DNA of 64,000 nucleotides from Borrelia turicatae 91E135 (GTDB lineage Bacteria; Spirochaetota; Spirochaetia; Borreliales; Borreliaceae): NCBI RefSeq assembly GCF_000012085.2, contig NC_008710.1, positions 434,001 to 498,000 of the forward strand, read 5' to 3'. Shown piece by piece: positions 54,815 to 63,703 of this stretch (position 1 is its first letter; each line of letters starts with the position of its first letter). The notes under the pieces were generated by a model. It saw only the letters and a program-made list of their open reading frames with translations, ran no database searches and was not told where the DNA came from. The position numbers and the translations under genes were made by a program.

Positions 54815-55351
54815 ATGATGAGATTTGCTTTGTTTTATTTTTTGTCGATTTTGCTTTTCTTAAATTGTACTTTCGATTACGATGAGCATTCTGGTAGAGC
54901 AGGCGCTGCAAAAGAAACCCCTTCAATACAAATATTGGGAATTAGTTATCATAATGTTGTAGGTGGAAAGAAGCAAACTATATTGGAAGCTTTAAGCTTT
55001 AATTACTTTAATTATTACAAGATTTATAAAATTGATAATGGAAGATTTTTGTATCATGCTTTGGAAAATCGGATTTCAGGTAGATTTAATAGTTTAGAAG
55101 GCTCACATGTTACTAAAGATTTAGATATAAAGGATTCTGTGGAGTTAAAAATAGAAGATGTGAATAACTATTATCTTATTAATACCAATAGGCTTTTATG
55201 GAAAGATAATGAAAAAAAACTATTATCTCCTCCAAATGAGTTAGTGTTTATTAGGTTTGATGAGAGTAATATAACTGGAAAGGGTTTTTCATATTTTTTG
55301 AAGAATAATAATTTTTATTTTTATTCTGGTATTGAGGGACTTGTAAAATGA
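54815..55351 (+). CDS. lptC: LptC-like lipoprotein
   Basis: A 178-residue protein with a lipoprotein signal (LLFLNC, Cys18) and a beta-rich body with GKKQTILEALSFNYFNYYKIY. Position directly before an LptA-like and an LptB-like gene (4-bp overlap with the first) makes an LptC role likely. In other bacteria LptC links the LPS-extracting ATPase to the periplasmic bridge. Borrelia has no LPS, so the cargo must be something else. Sequence likeness to LptC itself is weak. Confidence 0.7.
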   Translation: MMRFALFYFLSILLFLNCTFDYDEHSGRAGAAKETPSIQILGISYHNVVGGKKQTILEALSFNYFNYYKIYKIDNGRFLYHALENRISGRFNSLEGSHVTKDLDIKDSVELKIEDVNNYYLINTNRLLWKDNEKKLLSPPNELVFIRFDESNITGKGFSYFLKNNNFYFYSGIEGLVK

Positions 55352-56046
55352 GAAGTTTAGTTATCTGTTTGGTTTGTATTTATTTTTTAAGTAGTTATGC
55401 ACAAGATGAAAAGAGCTTCAATAAGTCTTCTAAATTGAAAACCGAAGGAGATGCACAGAAAAAGAATGAATTTACTTTTAGAGCAGATTTTTCACATGGT
55501 ATTTTTTCTTCTGTTTATAGGAGAGTTATTTTAAAAGGAAATCCTGAGGTGATTTCCTCTGATTTTAAGCTTAGAGCTGATGAGATTGAAATTTATGGTG
55601 AAGGTAGTGCTTATATTGAGGCCCGTGGCAATGTTTATTATGAGGATTATGTAAATAAAATGAATGTTAAGTCACAATTTTTATTTGTTAATAGAAAATT
55701 AGATAATTTTTATCTTCAAAAAGGTGTTGAGCTTGAAGATTTGGAAAATGAACTTATTGTTAAAGCCGAACGAATAGAAGGTAGTCGTAAGACAAGTGTT
55801 TATATTATGCAGTATTCTGTTAAGATATATAAAGGTGATATTTTTGCACGAGCTGAAAACGGAATTTATAACAAGGAAGACAAAGAGATTGTTCTTGAAG
55901 GTATTCCAGTGATTTATCAAGATGATAATTATTATTCTGCTTCAAGGATAATTTTTAATACAGAAACCAAAAAATATAATCTTGAGGGTGATGTTGAAGG
56001 TAAATTTACTCAAGTGGAGGGAGATGTTCCTCAACAAAAAAAATAG
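55348..56046 (+). CDS. lptA: LptA/OstA-like periplasmic protein
   Basis: A 232-residue protein with signal peptide (about 1-18, ending SSYAQ) and a repeated beta pattern typical of the OstA/LptA fold: FKLRADEIEIYGEGSAYIEA near 73-92, ELIVKAERIEGS near 134, IFARAENGIYNKEDKEIVLEG near 161. In proteobacteria such proteins form the periplasmic bridge for lipid export. The 3' end overlaps lptB by 23 bp. Work on the Borrelia LptD homologue suggests a role in surface lipoprotein export; the part played by this protein is inferred. Confidence 0.8.
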   Translation: MRSLVICLVCIYFLSSYAQDEKSFNKSSKLKTEGDAQKKNEFTFRADFSHGIFSSVYRRVILKGNPEVISSDFKLRADEIEIYGEGSAYIEARGNVYYEDYVNKMNVKSQFLFVNRKLDNFYLQKGVELEDLENELIVKAERIEGSRKTSVYIMQYSVKIYKGDIFARAENGIYNKEDKEIVLEGIPVIYQDDNYYSASRIIFNTETKKYNLEGDVEGKFTQVEGDVPQQKK

Positions 56047-56815
56047 CATAAAGTCAATCAAAGAGAAGCTTAGCCTTGACACTGTTACTAATATTGTTCT
56101 TAAGGCAGATAATGTTGTTAAGAGATATGGAAAAAAATTAGCAGTTAATGGTGTGACCATTGATGTTCATCGAGGTGAAGTTGTAGGTTTGCTTGGTCCA
56201 AATGGTGCTGGGAAAACTACAACATTTTATACTATTGTAGGTTTTATTAAGGCTAATAGTGGACGTGTTTTGATAAATAGTCATGATATTTCTGGTCTTA
56301 ACATGTATGAGCGGGCACGGCTAGGAATTGTGTACCTGCCACAAGAACCGTCTATTTTTAGGGAACTTACAGTTGAAGATAATATTTTAATTGCTCTTGA
56401 GAGGCGAGAAGATTTATCTCAAACTGAGCGTAAAATGGAACTTGTAAATCTGCTTAAAGACTTTGAAATCAAGAGAATACAACATCAAAAGGCTTATACT
56501 CTCTCTGGTGGAGAGAGAAGGCGGACTGAAATAGCTAGGGCTTTAGCAGTGAGTCCATATTTTTTATTGCTTGATGAGCCTTTTGCAGGTATTGATCCTA
56601 TTGCTATTGGAGATATAAAAGATATAATAAGGATTTTGAAGAGCAAGAATATTGGCGTTTTAATTACCGATCATAATGTGAGAGATGCTTTTGATATAAT
56701 AGATAGGGCTTATATTATTTATCAAGGTCAGGTGCTTGATGAGGGAAATGTTGATTATATTATAAATAGTGAAAAAGCCAAAAAGCTTTATTTAGGTGAA
56801 GAATTTAGATTATGA
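56024..56815 (+). CDS. lptB: LptB-type ABC transporter ATPase
   Basis: A 263-residue ABC ATPase. Walker A GPNGAGKTT is near residue 65, Q-loop VYLPQEPSIFRELTVEDNI near 110-128, signature LSGGERRR near 160, Walker B FLLLDEPFAGIDP near 182, and H-loop ITDHNVRD near 216. These are typical LptB sequences. A basic N-terminal extension of about 25 residues precedes the domain. I chose the ATG at 56024 after GGAGGGAG; upstream in-frame starts lie deep in lptA. It drives the LptC/LptA-like path. Confidence 0.92.
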   Translation: MFLNKKNSIKSIKEKLSLDTVTNIVLKADNVVKRYGKKLAVNGVTIDVHRGEVVGLLGPNGAGKTTTFYTIVGFIKANSGRVLINSHDISGLNMYERARLGIVYLPQEPSIFRELTVEDNILIALERREDLSQTERKMELVNLLKDFEIKRIQHQKAYTLSGGERRRTEIARALAVSPYFLLLDEPFAGIDPIAIGDIKDIIRILKSKNIGVLITDHNVRDAFDIIDRAYIIYQGQVLDEGNVDYIINSEKAKKLYLGEEFRL

Positions 56816-57501
56816 GAGTAGTAGAGAATGAATTTTATTATGAGTTTGAATTAGATCCTAGCATTAAATTGATCTATACTAAAAAGCCTTTTGATTTAAA
56901 TATAAGAGATATTAGTATTGATAATTTAAGTTTTATTCCTAAAGATAAAAAAGTCAAATATTTAAAACAGTTACATACAAATGTTGTTTATGAAGTTTCT
57001 GATGATTTTGTTAATTTTCAGGAAGGAGATGGACTTGTCTCTTCTTCCTGCAATGTTGCCCTTCTTGCTTACTATGCAGATTGTCTTCCAATATATATAT
57101 TTGACAAATCAAAAAAATATATCGGACTTGCTCATAGTGGGTATAAGGGTAGTTTTAAGCTCATTATTTTGAAAATGTTATTTATGTTTGAGAGTATGGG
57201 TTCAAATTTTGAGGATTTGAAAATTGTATTTGGGCCTTATAATAGGTTGTGTTGTTATGAGGTTTCATCAGAGTTTTTATCAGAAATAAATTTAAAATTT
57301 AGTAAAAAGTTATTAGATATGTCTTTTTGTAAAAAGGATGATAAAATATATTTTGACAATGCCAATTTTAATTTGGGATTGATTTCTAATTTTAATTTAG
57401 ATGTTGAGGATTCAGGTTTGTGTACTTATTGTAATTGCAATCTTTATTCTCATAGAAAATTTAAGGGCAAGAGAAGTTACGCTGCAATTTGGAGAACTTA
57501 A
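56812..57501 (+). CDS. pgeF: PgeF/YfiH laccase-domain family protein
   Basis: A 229-residue protein of the multi-copper-like YfiH family. Metal and active-site segments are KQLHTNVVYEV near residues 52-62, YYADCLPIYIF near 87-97, LAHSGYKGSFK near 106 and GPYNRLCCYEV near 142. E. coli PgeF removes mis-made peptidoglycan precursors, and other members act on adenosine. The start overlaps the lptB stop by 4 bp. Which reaction applies here is open. Confidence 0.88.
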   Translation: MRVVENEFYYEFELDPSIKLIYTKKPFDLNIRDISIDNLSFIPKDKKVKYLKQLHTNVVYEVSDDFVNFQEGDGLVSSSCNVALLAYYADCLPIYIFDKSKKYIGLAHSGYKGSFKLIILKMLFMFESMGSNFEDLKIVFGPYNRLCCYEVSSEFLSEINLKFSKKLLDMSFCKKDDKIYFDNANFNLGLISNFNLDVEDSGLCTYCNCNLYSHRKFKGKRSYAAIWRT

Positions 57502-57502
57502 T

Positions 57503-58249
57503 TTGACTGTTAAAGAATTATCGTTGAATTTGGATGAAATATTTAAAGTAAAGGATTACAGAAGTATAGACAAGAGTCTTAATGGACTTCAAGTGGGTAA
57601 TTTAGAACTTGAGGTTAAAAGAGTTGCTTTTGCTGTTGATGCAAGTATGGCAACTTTAAGAGAAGCAAAAGATTATGATTTTTTAATAACTCATCATGGT
57701 ATTTTTTGGTCAAAATCGGAAAAAATTGTTTCTGGAATATATGAAAAAGTTAAATGGCTTATTGATAATGATTTATCACTTTACTGTGTGCATTTACCTA
57801 TGGATGCTCATCCTGTTTATTCTCATAGCAGAGTATTGTCTGATTTTTTTGGGTTTCATAATCCTATTCCCTTTGCAAATTATAAGGGGATTAATTTAGG
57901 TATTATTTCTATTGCTGGTTTTAATTTTTCTGAGATTTTAAAAAAAATTGAAATTCATAATAAACATATTCTTTATTACAAAAAATTTAAGGAATATGTT
58001 GAAAAGGTAGCTATTGTTAGTGGTTCTGGGTATTCTTTTTTTGAGGAATCATTAGAACATGGTGTTGATTTGTTTATAACAGGGGATACCTCTCATCAGA
58101 TATATTCTTTAGCTGAAGAGTATGGTGTGAATTTGATATTTGCTGGTCATTATTTTACCGAAACATTTGGCTTAATAAAATTGATGGAATATTTTAGAAA
58201 TCAGGAAAAATTAGAGGTTAATTTTATTTTAAAAAATACTAATTTATAA
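57503..58249 (+). CDS. NIF3/DUF34 family metal-binding protein
   Basis: A 248-residue NIF3-like protein. Family metal-binding segments are present: FLITHHGIFWSK near residues 59-70, SLYCVHLPMDAHPVYSH near 92-108 and DLFITGDTSHQ near 188, and LIFAGHYFTE near 211. A TTG start at 57503, just after the pgeF stop and 6 nt after GGAGAA, fits; an upstream extension into pgeF is unlikely. The family is widespread but without a firmly known reaction. Confidence 0.88.
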   Translation: MTVKELSLNLDEIFKVKDYRSIDKSLNGLQVGNLELEVKRVAFAVDASMATLREAKDYDFLITHHGIFWSKSEKIVSGIYEKVKWLIDNDLSLYCVHLPMDAHPVYSHSRVLSDFFGFHNPIPFANYKGINLGIISIAGFNFSEILKKIEIHNKHILYYKKFKEYVEKVAIVSGSGYSFFEESLEHGVDLFITGDTSHQIYSLAEEYGVNLIFAGHYFTETFGLIKLMEYFRNQEKLEVNFILKNTNL

Positions 58250-58258
58250 GGATTTCAT

Positions 58259-58771
58259 ATGAATATAAATAGAAGCAGATTAATTAACAATTTTATATTT
58301 ATCTCTATTTTAGTTTTTTTTGATCAGTGGTCTAAGTATTTAGTTGTTAAATATATCAGAATTGGAACTGAGTATTTATCTTTTTTTGGAGATTTTTTTA
58401 AAATAATACATGTAAGAAATACTGGTGTTTTATTTTCAATAGGTTCTAATATTGATCCTAGCTTGAAGAATTTGTTTTTTCTTATAATTCCTATTATTAT
58501 TTTGATTTTTGTTTTTTCTTTTGCTTTGAAAGAAACTAATAGAATAGCTAGAATTGCTCTTGTATTGATTTTATCTGGTGGTATTGGGAATATTATCGAT
58601 AGATTTTTTAGACCGTTAGGGGTTGTAGATTTTTTGGATGTGAAATTTTTCGGTATTTTTGGACTTCAGAGATGGCCAACTTTTAACTTTGCAGACAGTT
58701 ATGTTGTTATAGGAATAACTTTGTTTATAATTTACGATTTGTTTGCCAAAAATCAAAGTACCAATTTATGA
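58259..58771 (+). CDS. lspA: Lipoprotein signal peptidase II
   Basis: A 170-residue inner-membrane aspartic protease that cuts signal peptides of lipoproteins. The catalytic pair is Asp124 (in GVVDFLD) and Asp146 (in FNFADSYV), and VRNTGVLFSIGSN and GGIGNIIDRF are further hallmarks. Four membrane segments. Borrelia depends on many surface lipoproteins, including those of this window, so the enzyme is central. Overlaps the next small gene by 4 bp. Confidence 0.96.
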   Translation: MNINRSRLINNFIFISILVFFDQWSKYLVVKYIRIGTEYLSFFGDFFKIIHVRNTGVLFSIGSNIDPSLKNLFFLIIPIIILIFVFSFALKETNRIARIALVLILSGGIGNIIDRFFRPLGVVDFLDVKFFGIFGLQRWPTFNFADSYVVIGITLFIIYDLFAKNQSTNL

Positions 58772-58995
58772 AAATTTTATACTTTATTTTATGTTCATTA
58801 ATTAATTTGTCTTTAATGTTTTTGGTTTTTTTTCTTGAATTTCTTTGTATTGCTAAACTAAATATTATTGTTTCATCTGTTTTTCAGCTTGTTTTAGTTT
58901 TTTTTATGATTATTATTGCAATTGTGATAAGCTATGTTTTATCAAGTATTATTTTAAAAAATATTATTTCTAAGTTTTTTAATCTGGATAAATAA
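58768..58995 (+). CDS. Small two-segment membrane protein
   Basis: A 75-residue, strongly hydrophobic protein with two predicted membrane segments (about residues 4-27 and 36-64). Its start overlaps the lspA stop (ATGA), so translation is likely coupled. No family recognised. A role next to lipoprotein processing is possible but not shown. Confidence 0.65.
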   Translation: MKILYFILCSLINLSLMFLVFFLEFLCIAKLNIIVSSVFQLVLVFFMIIIAIVISYVLSSIILKNIISKFFNLDK

Positions 58996-59009
58996 AGAGA
59001 GAGGCTTTC

Positions 59010-59828
59010 GTGAGTTTGCGGATTTTGATTGCTGGGGAGGTTGTAGGTAAGCCTGGCATTGTTGTGATAAAGAACTTTTTGTCTTCTTTTAAACAAAAAA
59101 AGGGAATTGATTTTGTGATATCTGGTAATAATTTTACTACAGGGTTTCGCGGTCTGTGTAAGAGACATGCATTTTTGCTAAAAAAGTATGGTGTAGACGT
59201 TTTAACTTTAGGAGAAAATGCGTTTGTAAGAGCTGGACTAAGTGATGAACTTGATAAATATAATTTTATTTTAAAACCTTTAAATTGTCCTACTAAATTA
59301 AAAGGTTACTCTTATTTTATTTACAGTGTTAGTGGTAGTAAGGTTGCTGTAATTAGACTTGTTGGACAGACGGGAATTACAAAATATAATTTTAATAATC
59401 CTTTTTTTGCTTTTGATTATTTTTATGAAAAAATTAAGTTACACACTAATAATATAATTGTGCTTTTTGATTCAAATACTACAGCTGAGGTTAATGCTAT
59501 GTTTTTTTATCTAAAATCTAGAGTTAGTGCTTGTTTAGGTATTGGTAAGAGAATATTAACAGCAGATCTTAGGATTTTTGATAGTACTGCGGTTATTACT
59601 GATCTTGGTAGAGTTGGTAGTCTAAATAGTGTTATTGGATACGAGCCTAAATTTGAGATAGATAAATTCTTGAGAGGTTTTTTGAATAATCGATTTACTG
59701 AATCCTGGGATGGACTTGGCTTTAATGGTGTTATAGTTGATATTGATAATGGTAAAGCTGTTAAGGTTGAAATTGTAAGAGAATATATCGATTTTGATGG
59801 CTATCTTGAGAATAGTAATGATGTTTAA
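59010..59828 (+). CDS. YmdB-fold protein with lost metal-binding site
   Basis: A 272-residue protein aligned along its full length with the YmdB (TIGR00282) phosphodiesterases: RILIAGEVVGKPG, DVLTLGEN, RVSACLGIGKR, RILTAD, TAVITDLGRVGSLNSVIG and NGVIVDID. The usual metal ligands are mostly gone: Asp8 is Glu10, Glu39 is Asn40, the GNH pair is Glu69-Asn70, the DFH His is Asp154, and both His of the GTHTH motif are Gly179 and Arg181. Only the equivalent of Asn40 (Asn41) remains. It probably has no YmdB-type phosphodiesterase activity. The GTG start follows GAGAGAGG. Confidence 0.8.
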   Translation: MSLRILIAGEVVGKPGIVVIKNFLSSFKQKKGIDFVISGNNFTTGFRGLCKRHAFLLKKYGVDVLTLGENAFVRAGLSDELDKYNFILKPLNCPTKLKGYSYFIYSVSGSKVAVIRLVGQTGITKYNFNNPFFAFDYFYEKIKLHTNNIIVLFDSNTTAEVNAMFFYLKSRVSACLGIGKRILTADLRIFDSTAVITDLGRVGSLNSVIGYEPKFEIDKFLRGFLNNRFTESWDGLGFNGVIVDIDNGKAVKVEIVREYIDFDGYLENSNDV

Positions 59829-59894
59829 AGAGATATTTTTGATTTTCTAAAATGTATTTTATGTATACAAGTTTTGTTTAGTGTGGAGGTAATA

Positions 59895-61175
59895 ATGTAT
59901 AGCTATCTTGTAGAGGGTGGTTTTAAAATAGGTGGAAAGATAACAGCTAGTGGAAATAAGAATGCGGCTTTGCCTTGCATTACAGCGACATTACTTACAG
60001 ATGAGGAAGTTATTTTAGAAAATATTCCAGATATTAAAGATGTAGAAGTTATTTTAAGCATTTTAAAGGATATAGGGGCTGAAGTATTAAGGGAAGGTGA
60101 TACTCTTAAAATTAAGGCTTTAAATGTTGTGAAGACCGAGATAGATTCTTCCTTGACGGATTTAATTAGGGCCTCAATTTTGTTTTTGGGTCCTATGATT
60201 GCTAGATGTGGTAGAATCGACATTGCTCCTCCTGGTGGAGATGTTATTGGTAAGAGACGTCTTGATACTCATTTTTATGGACTTGGCAAGCTTGGTGCTA
60301 GGTTGATAGAGGGTGAACGGATTGTTTTGGAAATAGATAAGTTAGTTGGTGCTTATATGTTTTTAGATGAGGCATCAGTTACTGCTACTGAAAATATTAT
60401 TATGGCTGCTGTTCTTGCTTTTGGTGAGACTGTAATAATTAATGCTGCATGTGAACCGCATGTGCAAGATTTGTGTAACATGTTGAATTCTATGGGTGCT
60501 GATATTTCTGGTATTGGTTCTAATGTTCTTAGAATAAAGGGTGTAAAAAAATTAAGTGGTACTAGATTTCGTATAGGTGCTGATTTCATGCAGGTAGGTT
60601 CCTTAATTAGTCTTTCTGCATTAACGGGTGGTGAGCTTGAGATTAATAAAGCTGATCCTAAAAATTTTGTTTTAATAAGTCATGTATATTCAAGGCTTGG
60701 CATTAATTTTGAGTATGACAATGAAAATATATATGTCAAAGAAAAACAGGATTTGAAGGTGAAATTGGATTTTGGGGGACATGTTCCCAAAATTGATGAT
60801 GGGCCCTGGCCAGCTTTTCCAACAGATCTTATGAGTATAATGATAGTAACTGCGACTCAAGTTCACGGAACTGTTCTTATTTTTGAGAAAATGTTTGAAT
60901 CAAGAATGTTTTTTGTAGACAAACTTATTAAAATGGGTGCTCAGATCGTCCTTTGTGATCCCCATCGTGTGGTGGTCACAGGAAAAACCATTCTTAAAGG
61001 AAGTAATGTATCTTCTCCTGATGTTAGGGCTGGCATGTCTTTGCTTATTGCAGCTCTTTGTGCTGAAGGTGAGAGTCGTATTCAAAATGTTTATCAAATT
61101 GAAAGAGGATATGAGGATGTTGTTGTCAAGTTAGGTGCTTTAGGAGCAAAGATTACGAGAGTGGAAGAGAGGTGA
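59895..61175 (+). CDS. murA: UDP-N-acetylglucosamine 1-carboxyvinyltransferase MurA
   Basis: A 426-residue enzyme for the first step of peptidoglycan synthesis, adding enolpyruvyl to UDP-GlcNAc. Lys22 in SGNKNAALP and the loop APPGGDVIGKRR are in place. In the loop, Asp116 replaces the usual Cys115, the fosfomycin target. I chose ATG at 59895, 5 nt after GGAGG; an in-frame upstream start at 59874 lacks such a site. Otherwise normal. Confidence 0.96.
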   Translation: MYSYLVEGGFKIGGKITASGNKNAALPCITATLLTDEEVILENIPDIKDVEVILSILKDIGAEVLREGDTLKIKALNVVKTEIDSSLTDLIRASILFLGPMIARCGRIDIAPPGGDVIGKRRLDTHFYGLGKLGARLIEGERIVLEIDKLVGAYMFLDEASVTATENIIMAAVLAFGETVIINAACEPHVQDLCNMLNSMGADISGIGSNVLRIKGVKKLSGTRFRIGADFMQVGSLISLSALTGGELEINKADPKNFVLISHVYSRLGINFEYDNENIYVKEKQDLKVKLDFGGHVPKIDDGPWPAFPTDLMSIMIVTATQVHGTVLIFEKMFESRMFFVDKLIKMGAQIVLCDPHRVVVTGKTILKGSNVSSPDVRAGMSLLIAALCAEGESRIQNVYQIERGYEDVVVKLGALGAKITRVEER

Positions 61176-61436
61176 AAAATTTTATTTTTATTTGATTATA
61201 GACAAGATAAAAAAATGTTATTGTTAGTATTATCCAGATTTATGGATTAGTCTATGTGTTTTGCATTACAAAATACAGTGTTTTATGCATTTGTATATCT
61301 TTGGTGTTTATGAAAGAAGAAAGTTTTTTCATAATTTTCTTAATCTGTTTTATTTATTTTTATAAAGTTCAATAAAGCATTTTTTTTATAGAATTTGACA
61401 ATTTATCAGTATAATAAAATCCAAGGTGTGTTCTTT

Positions 61437-62783
61437 ATGTTATTAAGTAGAACTAAAACGAGGGAATTAATATTAGAAGGCAATTTATATCGAGTGCTTT
61501 TAGTTATTAGTTTTCCTATCGTGATAACTAATGTTCTTCAGGCTTTTTATGAGCTTGTAGATATGTTTTATGTTGGGAAACTTGGAGTTATGCCACTTGC
61601 CGCATTATCTCTTACTGGTCCTATTAATTTCTTTATTATGGTTTTTGCTATGGGAATGGCTATAGGAAGTGTATCATTAATGTCTAGATGTATTGGAGAA
61701 GAGACTTTTTCTAAGTTTTCAAAATATGCAGGGCAATTAATTTTTTTAAATTTTGTATTGTCTTTGTTTGTTGCAGTTTTAGTTTTAGTCTTTATAGATT
61801 CAATTTTAGATATTATGAATGTAAGTGGTGAACTTAGAGAACTTACAAAATCTTATTTTTATGTCGTAATCTATGCGATACCAGTAATGTTTTTAAGTGT
61901 TTCCGTTGTGTACATATTAAATGCTCAAGGAGAGACTGTCATTGCAATGATGCTGATTTTGGTTGCAAATGTTATTAATTTTATTCTTGATCCAATTTTA
62001 ATGTTTACTTTTGGTTTAGGTATTGCCGGTGCTGCTTGGTCTACTCTTTTTTCAAAATTAATGACAGTTTTTTCTTATTTTTTTTTAACTTATAGACTAA
62101 ATTGCGGACTTAAAGTGCGTTTAAGAGACATTGCTCCAGATATTATTATAATAAAAAATATTATTAATTTGGGATTTCCGGCAATTTTTGGACAGATGAT
62201 GGCTTCCCTGTCGTTTTTAATTTTTAATTACATTGTAATTCAAATCAGCTCAAAGTTTTTAGCTGCTTATGGTATGGCTAATAATATTATTTCTTTTTTA
62301 CTTCTTCCTGGAATGAGTATTGGTACTGGAATTATTGCGATTGTTGGACAAAATCTTGGTGCAAAGAATATTAGCAGGGTAGAAGATATTTTAAAAAAGG
62401 GATTTTTTGTTACCTTGATAATAATGATCACAGTTGCATCATTTTTAATATCTTTTAAAGAGATTATAATAGAAACTTTTACAAATGATTTGGAAGTTGT
62501 TGGTTATGCTAATAGTTATTTTTTATTGGCATCGATTGGAGCTGTTGGATTTGGATTGCAACAAGTTTTTTTTGGAGGATTGATAGGAGCAGGCTTTACA
62601 AAGCTTGTTATGATTGTTATCTGTATTCGTCTTTGGATTATTCGTTTGCCAGCTGTGTTTATTTTGCAATATTTTGGATTTATGGAAGATTCGTTGGGAT
62701 ATGCTTTTATAATTTCAAATTATGTGGCTTTGATTATCTTGTTGTGTTTGACTTTTACTAAATATTGGGCGAAGGCACAATAA
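61437..62783 (+). CDS. MATE-family multidrug/organic cation efflux protein
   Basis: A 448-residue transporter with about 12 membrane segments in two halves. Each half begins with the MATE pattern: FPIVITNVLQAFYELVDMFYVGKLG near residues 22-46 and INLGFPAIFGQMMASLSFLIFN near 241-262, with AYGMANNIISFLLLPGMSIG near 280. It exports drugs or organic cations using a Na+ or H+ gradient; the substrate is unknown. The ATG at 61437 (MLLSRTKTREL) is preferred over an in-frame TTG at 61395. Confidence 0.9.
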   Translation: MLLSRTKTRELILEGNLYRVLLVISFPIVITNVLQAFYELVDMFYVGKLGVMPLAALSLTGPINFFIMVFAMGMAIGSVSLMSRCIGEETFSKFSKYAGQLIFLNFVLSLFVAVLVLVFIDSILDIMNVSGELRELTKSYFYVVIYAIPVMFLSVSVVYILNAQGETVIAMMLILVANVINFILDPILMFTFGLGIAGAAWSTLFSKLMTVFSYFFLTYRLNCGLKVRLRDIAPDIIIIKNIINLGFPAIFGQMMASLSFLIFNYIVIQISSKFLAAYGMANNIISFLLLPGMSIGTGIIAIVGQNLGAKNISRVEDILKKGFFVTLIIMITVASFLISFKEIIIETFTNDLEVVGYANSYFLLASIGAVGFGLQQVFFGGLIGAGFTKLVMIVICIRLWIIRLPAVFILQYFGFMEDSLGYAFIISNYVALIILLCLTFTKYWAKAQ

Positions 62784-62917
62784 GATCGATGTTCAAATTC
62801 GGATTGGTTCATTTTACGTTCGTTGTATGTTAATCTTATTAGGAATCAAGAGTAGATAAATTGGTTTTGGTAAGTAGAGAAATTATACAAAATTGACCAT
62901 TAATAGATCTTGATAAA

Positions 62918-63307
62918 TTAATCTTGTTTTAAAAATATATAAAATATGTTTTTTTGTCTCTTATTGGTATTGATTTTTAATTTAAAGGTTTTTTCTTCTC
63001 CTGCTTTAAGGCCTTCTTTAATTATATGGCCGGTTTTATTTCCTTTCTTAAAAATTGCTAATGAATTTTGCTTTATAGCTATTTTTTTATTATTTTTAAG
63101 AGTAATGATTAATTCGTTTTTATTGTTAGTATGAAATTTTACGATTTCAATCTTTTCTGTATCTTTTTTTATGCTAATAATATGAGTAATCTCTCTGCTA
63201 ATTTCTTTTGATTTAACAGAATTGTTTTTTATACATGATGTAGTTATGGATACAATGAATATTGTAAAAATATTTAATAGTCTTTTTTCCAAATTGTGTT
63301 GTGACAT
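62918..63307 (-). CDS. Small putative lipoprotein
   Basis: A 129-residue protein with an N-terminal signal ending in SITTSC (Cys25, lipobox-like). The remainder is lysine-rich, with a short beta-like repeat (ELIITLKNNKKIAIKQNS). No family recognised. Convergent with the MATE gene across 134 bp and divergent from tuf. Possibly a periplasmic lipoprotein; the role is unknown. Confidence 0.65.
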   Translation of the reverse strand: MSQHNLEKRLLNIFTIFIVSITTSCIKNNSVKSKEISREITHIISIKKDTEKIEIVKFHTNNKNELIITLKNNKKIAIKQNSLAIFKKGNKTGHIIKEGLKAGEEKTFKLKINTNKRQKNIFYIFLKQD

Positions 63308-63703
63308 ATTGTTATTTTATTGTAACCTTTTTAATGATAAGCATGAAATGATTGGTAGATTTTAGTATTCATATCATTTTTTTTCTTAAAATTTAAATTA
63401 TCTTTATGATTGTCAATTGTTCATTTGTGCAATGTTGCTTATTTTTAATTTTTTTATATTAACATGTTAAATGTATTGACTATATTCTAAATAATATGTA
63501 AACTAATGGAGTTATTAAGGATTCTTTTAGAAAAACACGGAAATCGGGTCAATTTCTAAAAAGTTATGTTTTTTGTAAATATAGTAGTTTTACTTAGTGT
63601 GTGATTATTGTATCTTTTTATAAAGAAACAAAATAAGATTCTTAACAATAAGAGTTTTGAAGAATAGATAAAGATTTAGATTACAAATTTTGGGAGGTGA
63701 TTC
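63308..63703. other. tuf upstream region
   Basis: This stretch of 396 bp holds the likely tuf promoter and a leader of almost 200 nt. A 17-codon frame (63506-63559) starts close to the predicted transcription start; it has no ribosome binding site and I do not call it a gene. No strong hairpin seen. Confidence 0.5.
63476..63504 (+). promoter_or_regulatory. Possible tuf promoter
   Basis: TTGACT (63476-63481) and TAAACT (63499-63504) with a 17-nt spacer. Fair match, inferred only. Confidence 0.45.

Noticed and set aside
61395-61425. TTGACA and TATAAT before the MATE gene
   Set aside because: The two boxes are only 9 nt apart, too close for a sigma-70 promoter.
63506-63559. 17-codon frame in the tuf leader
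   Set aside because: No ribosome binding site and located at the predicted transcription start.
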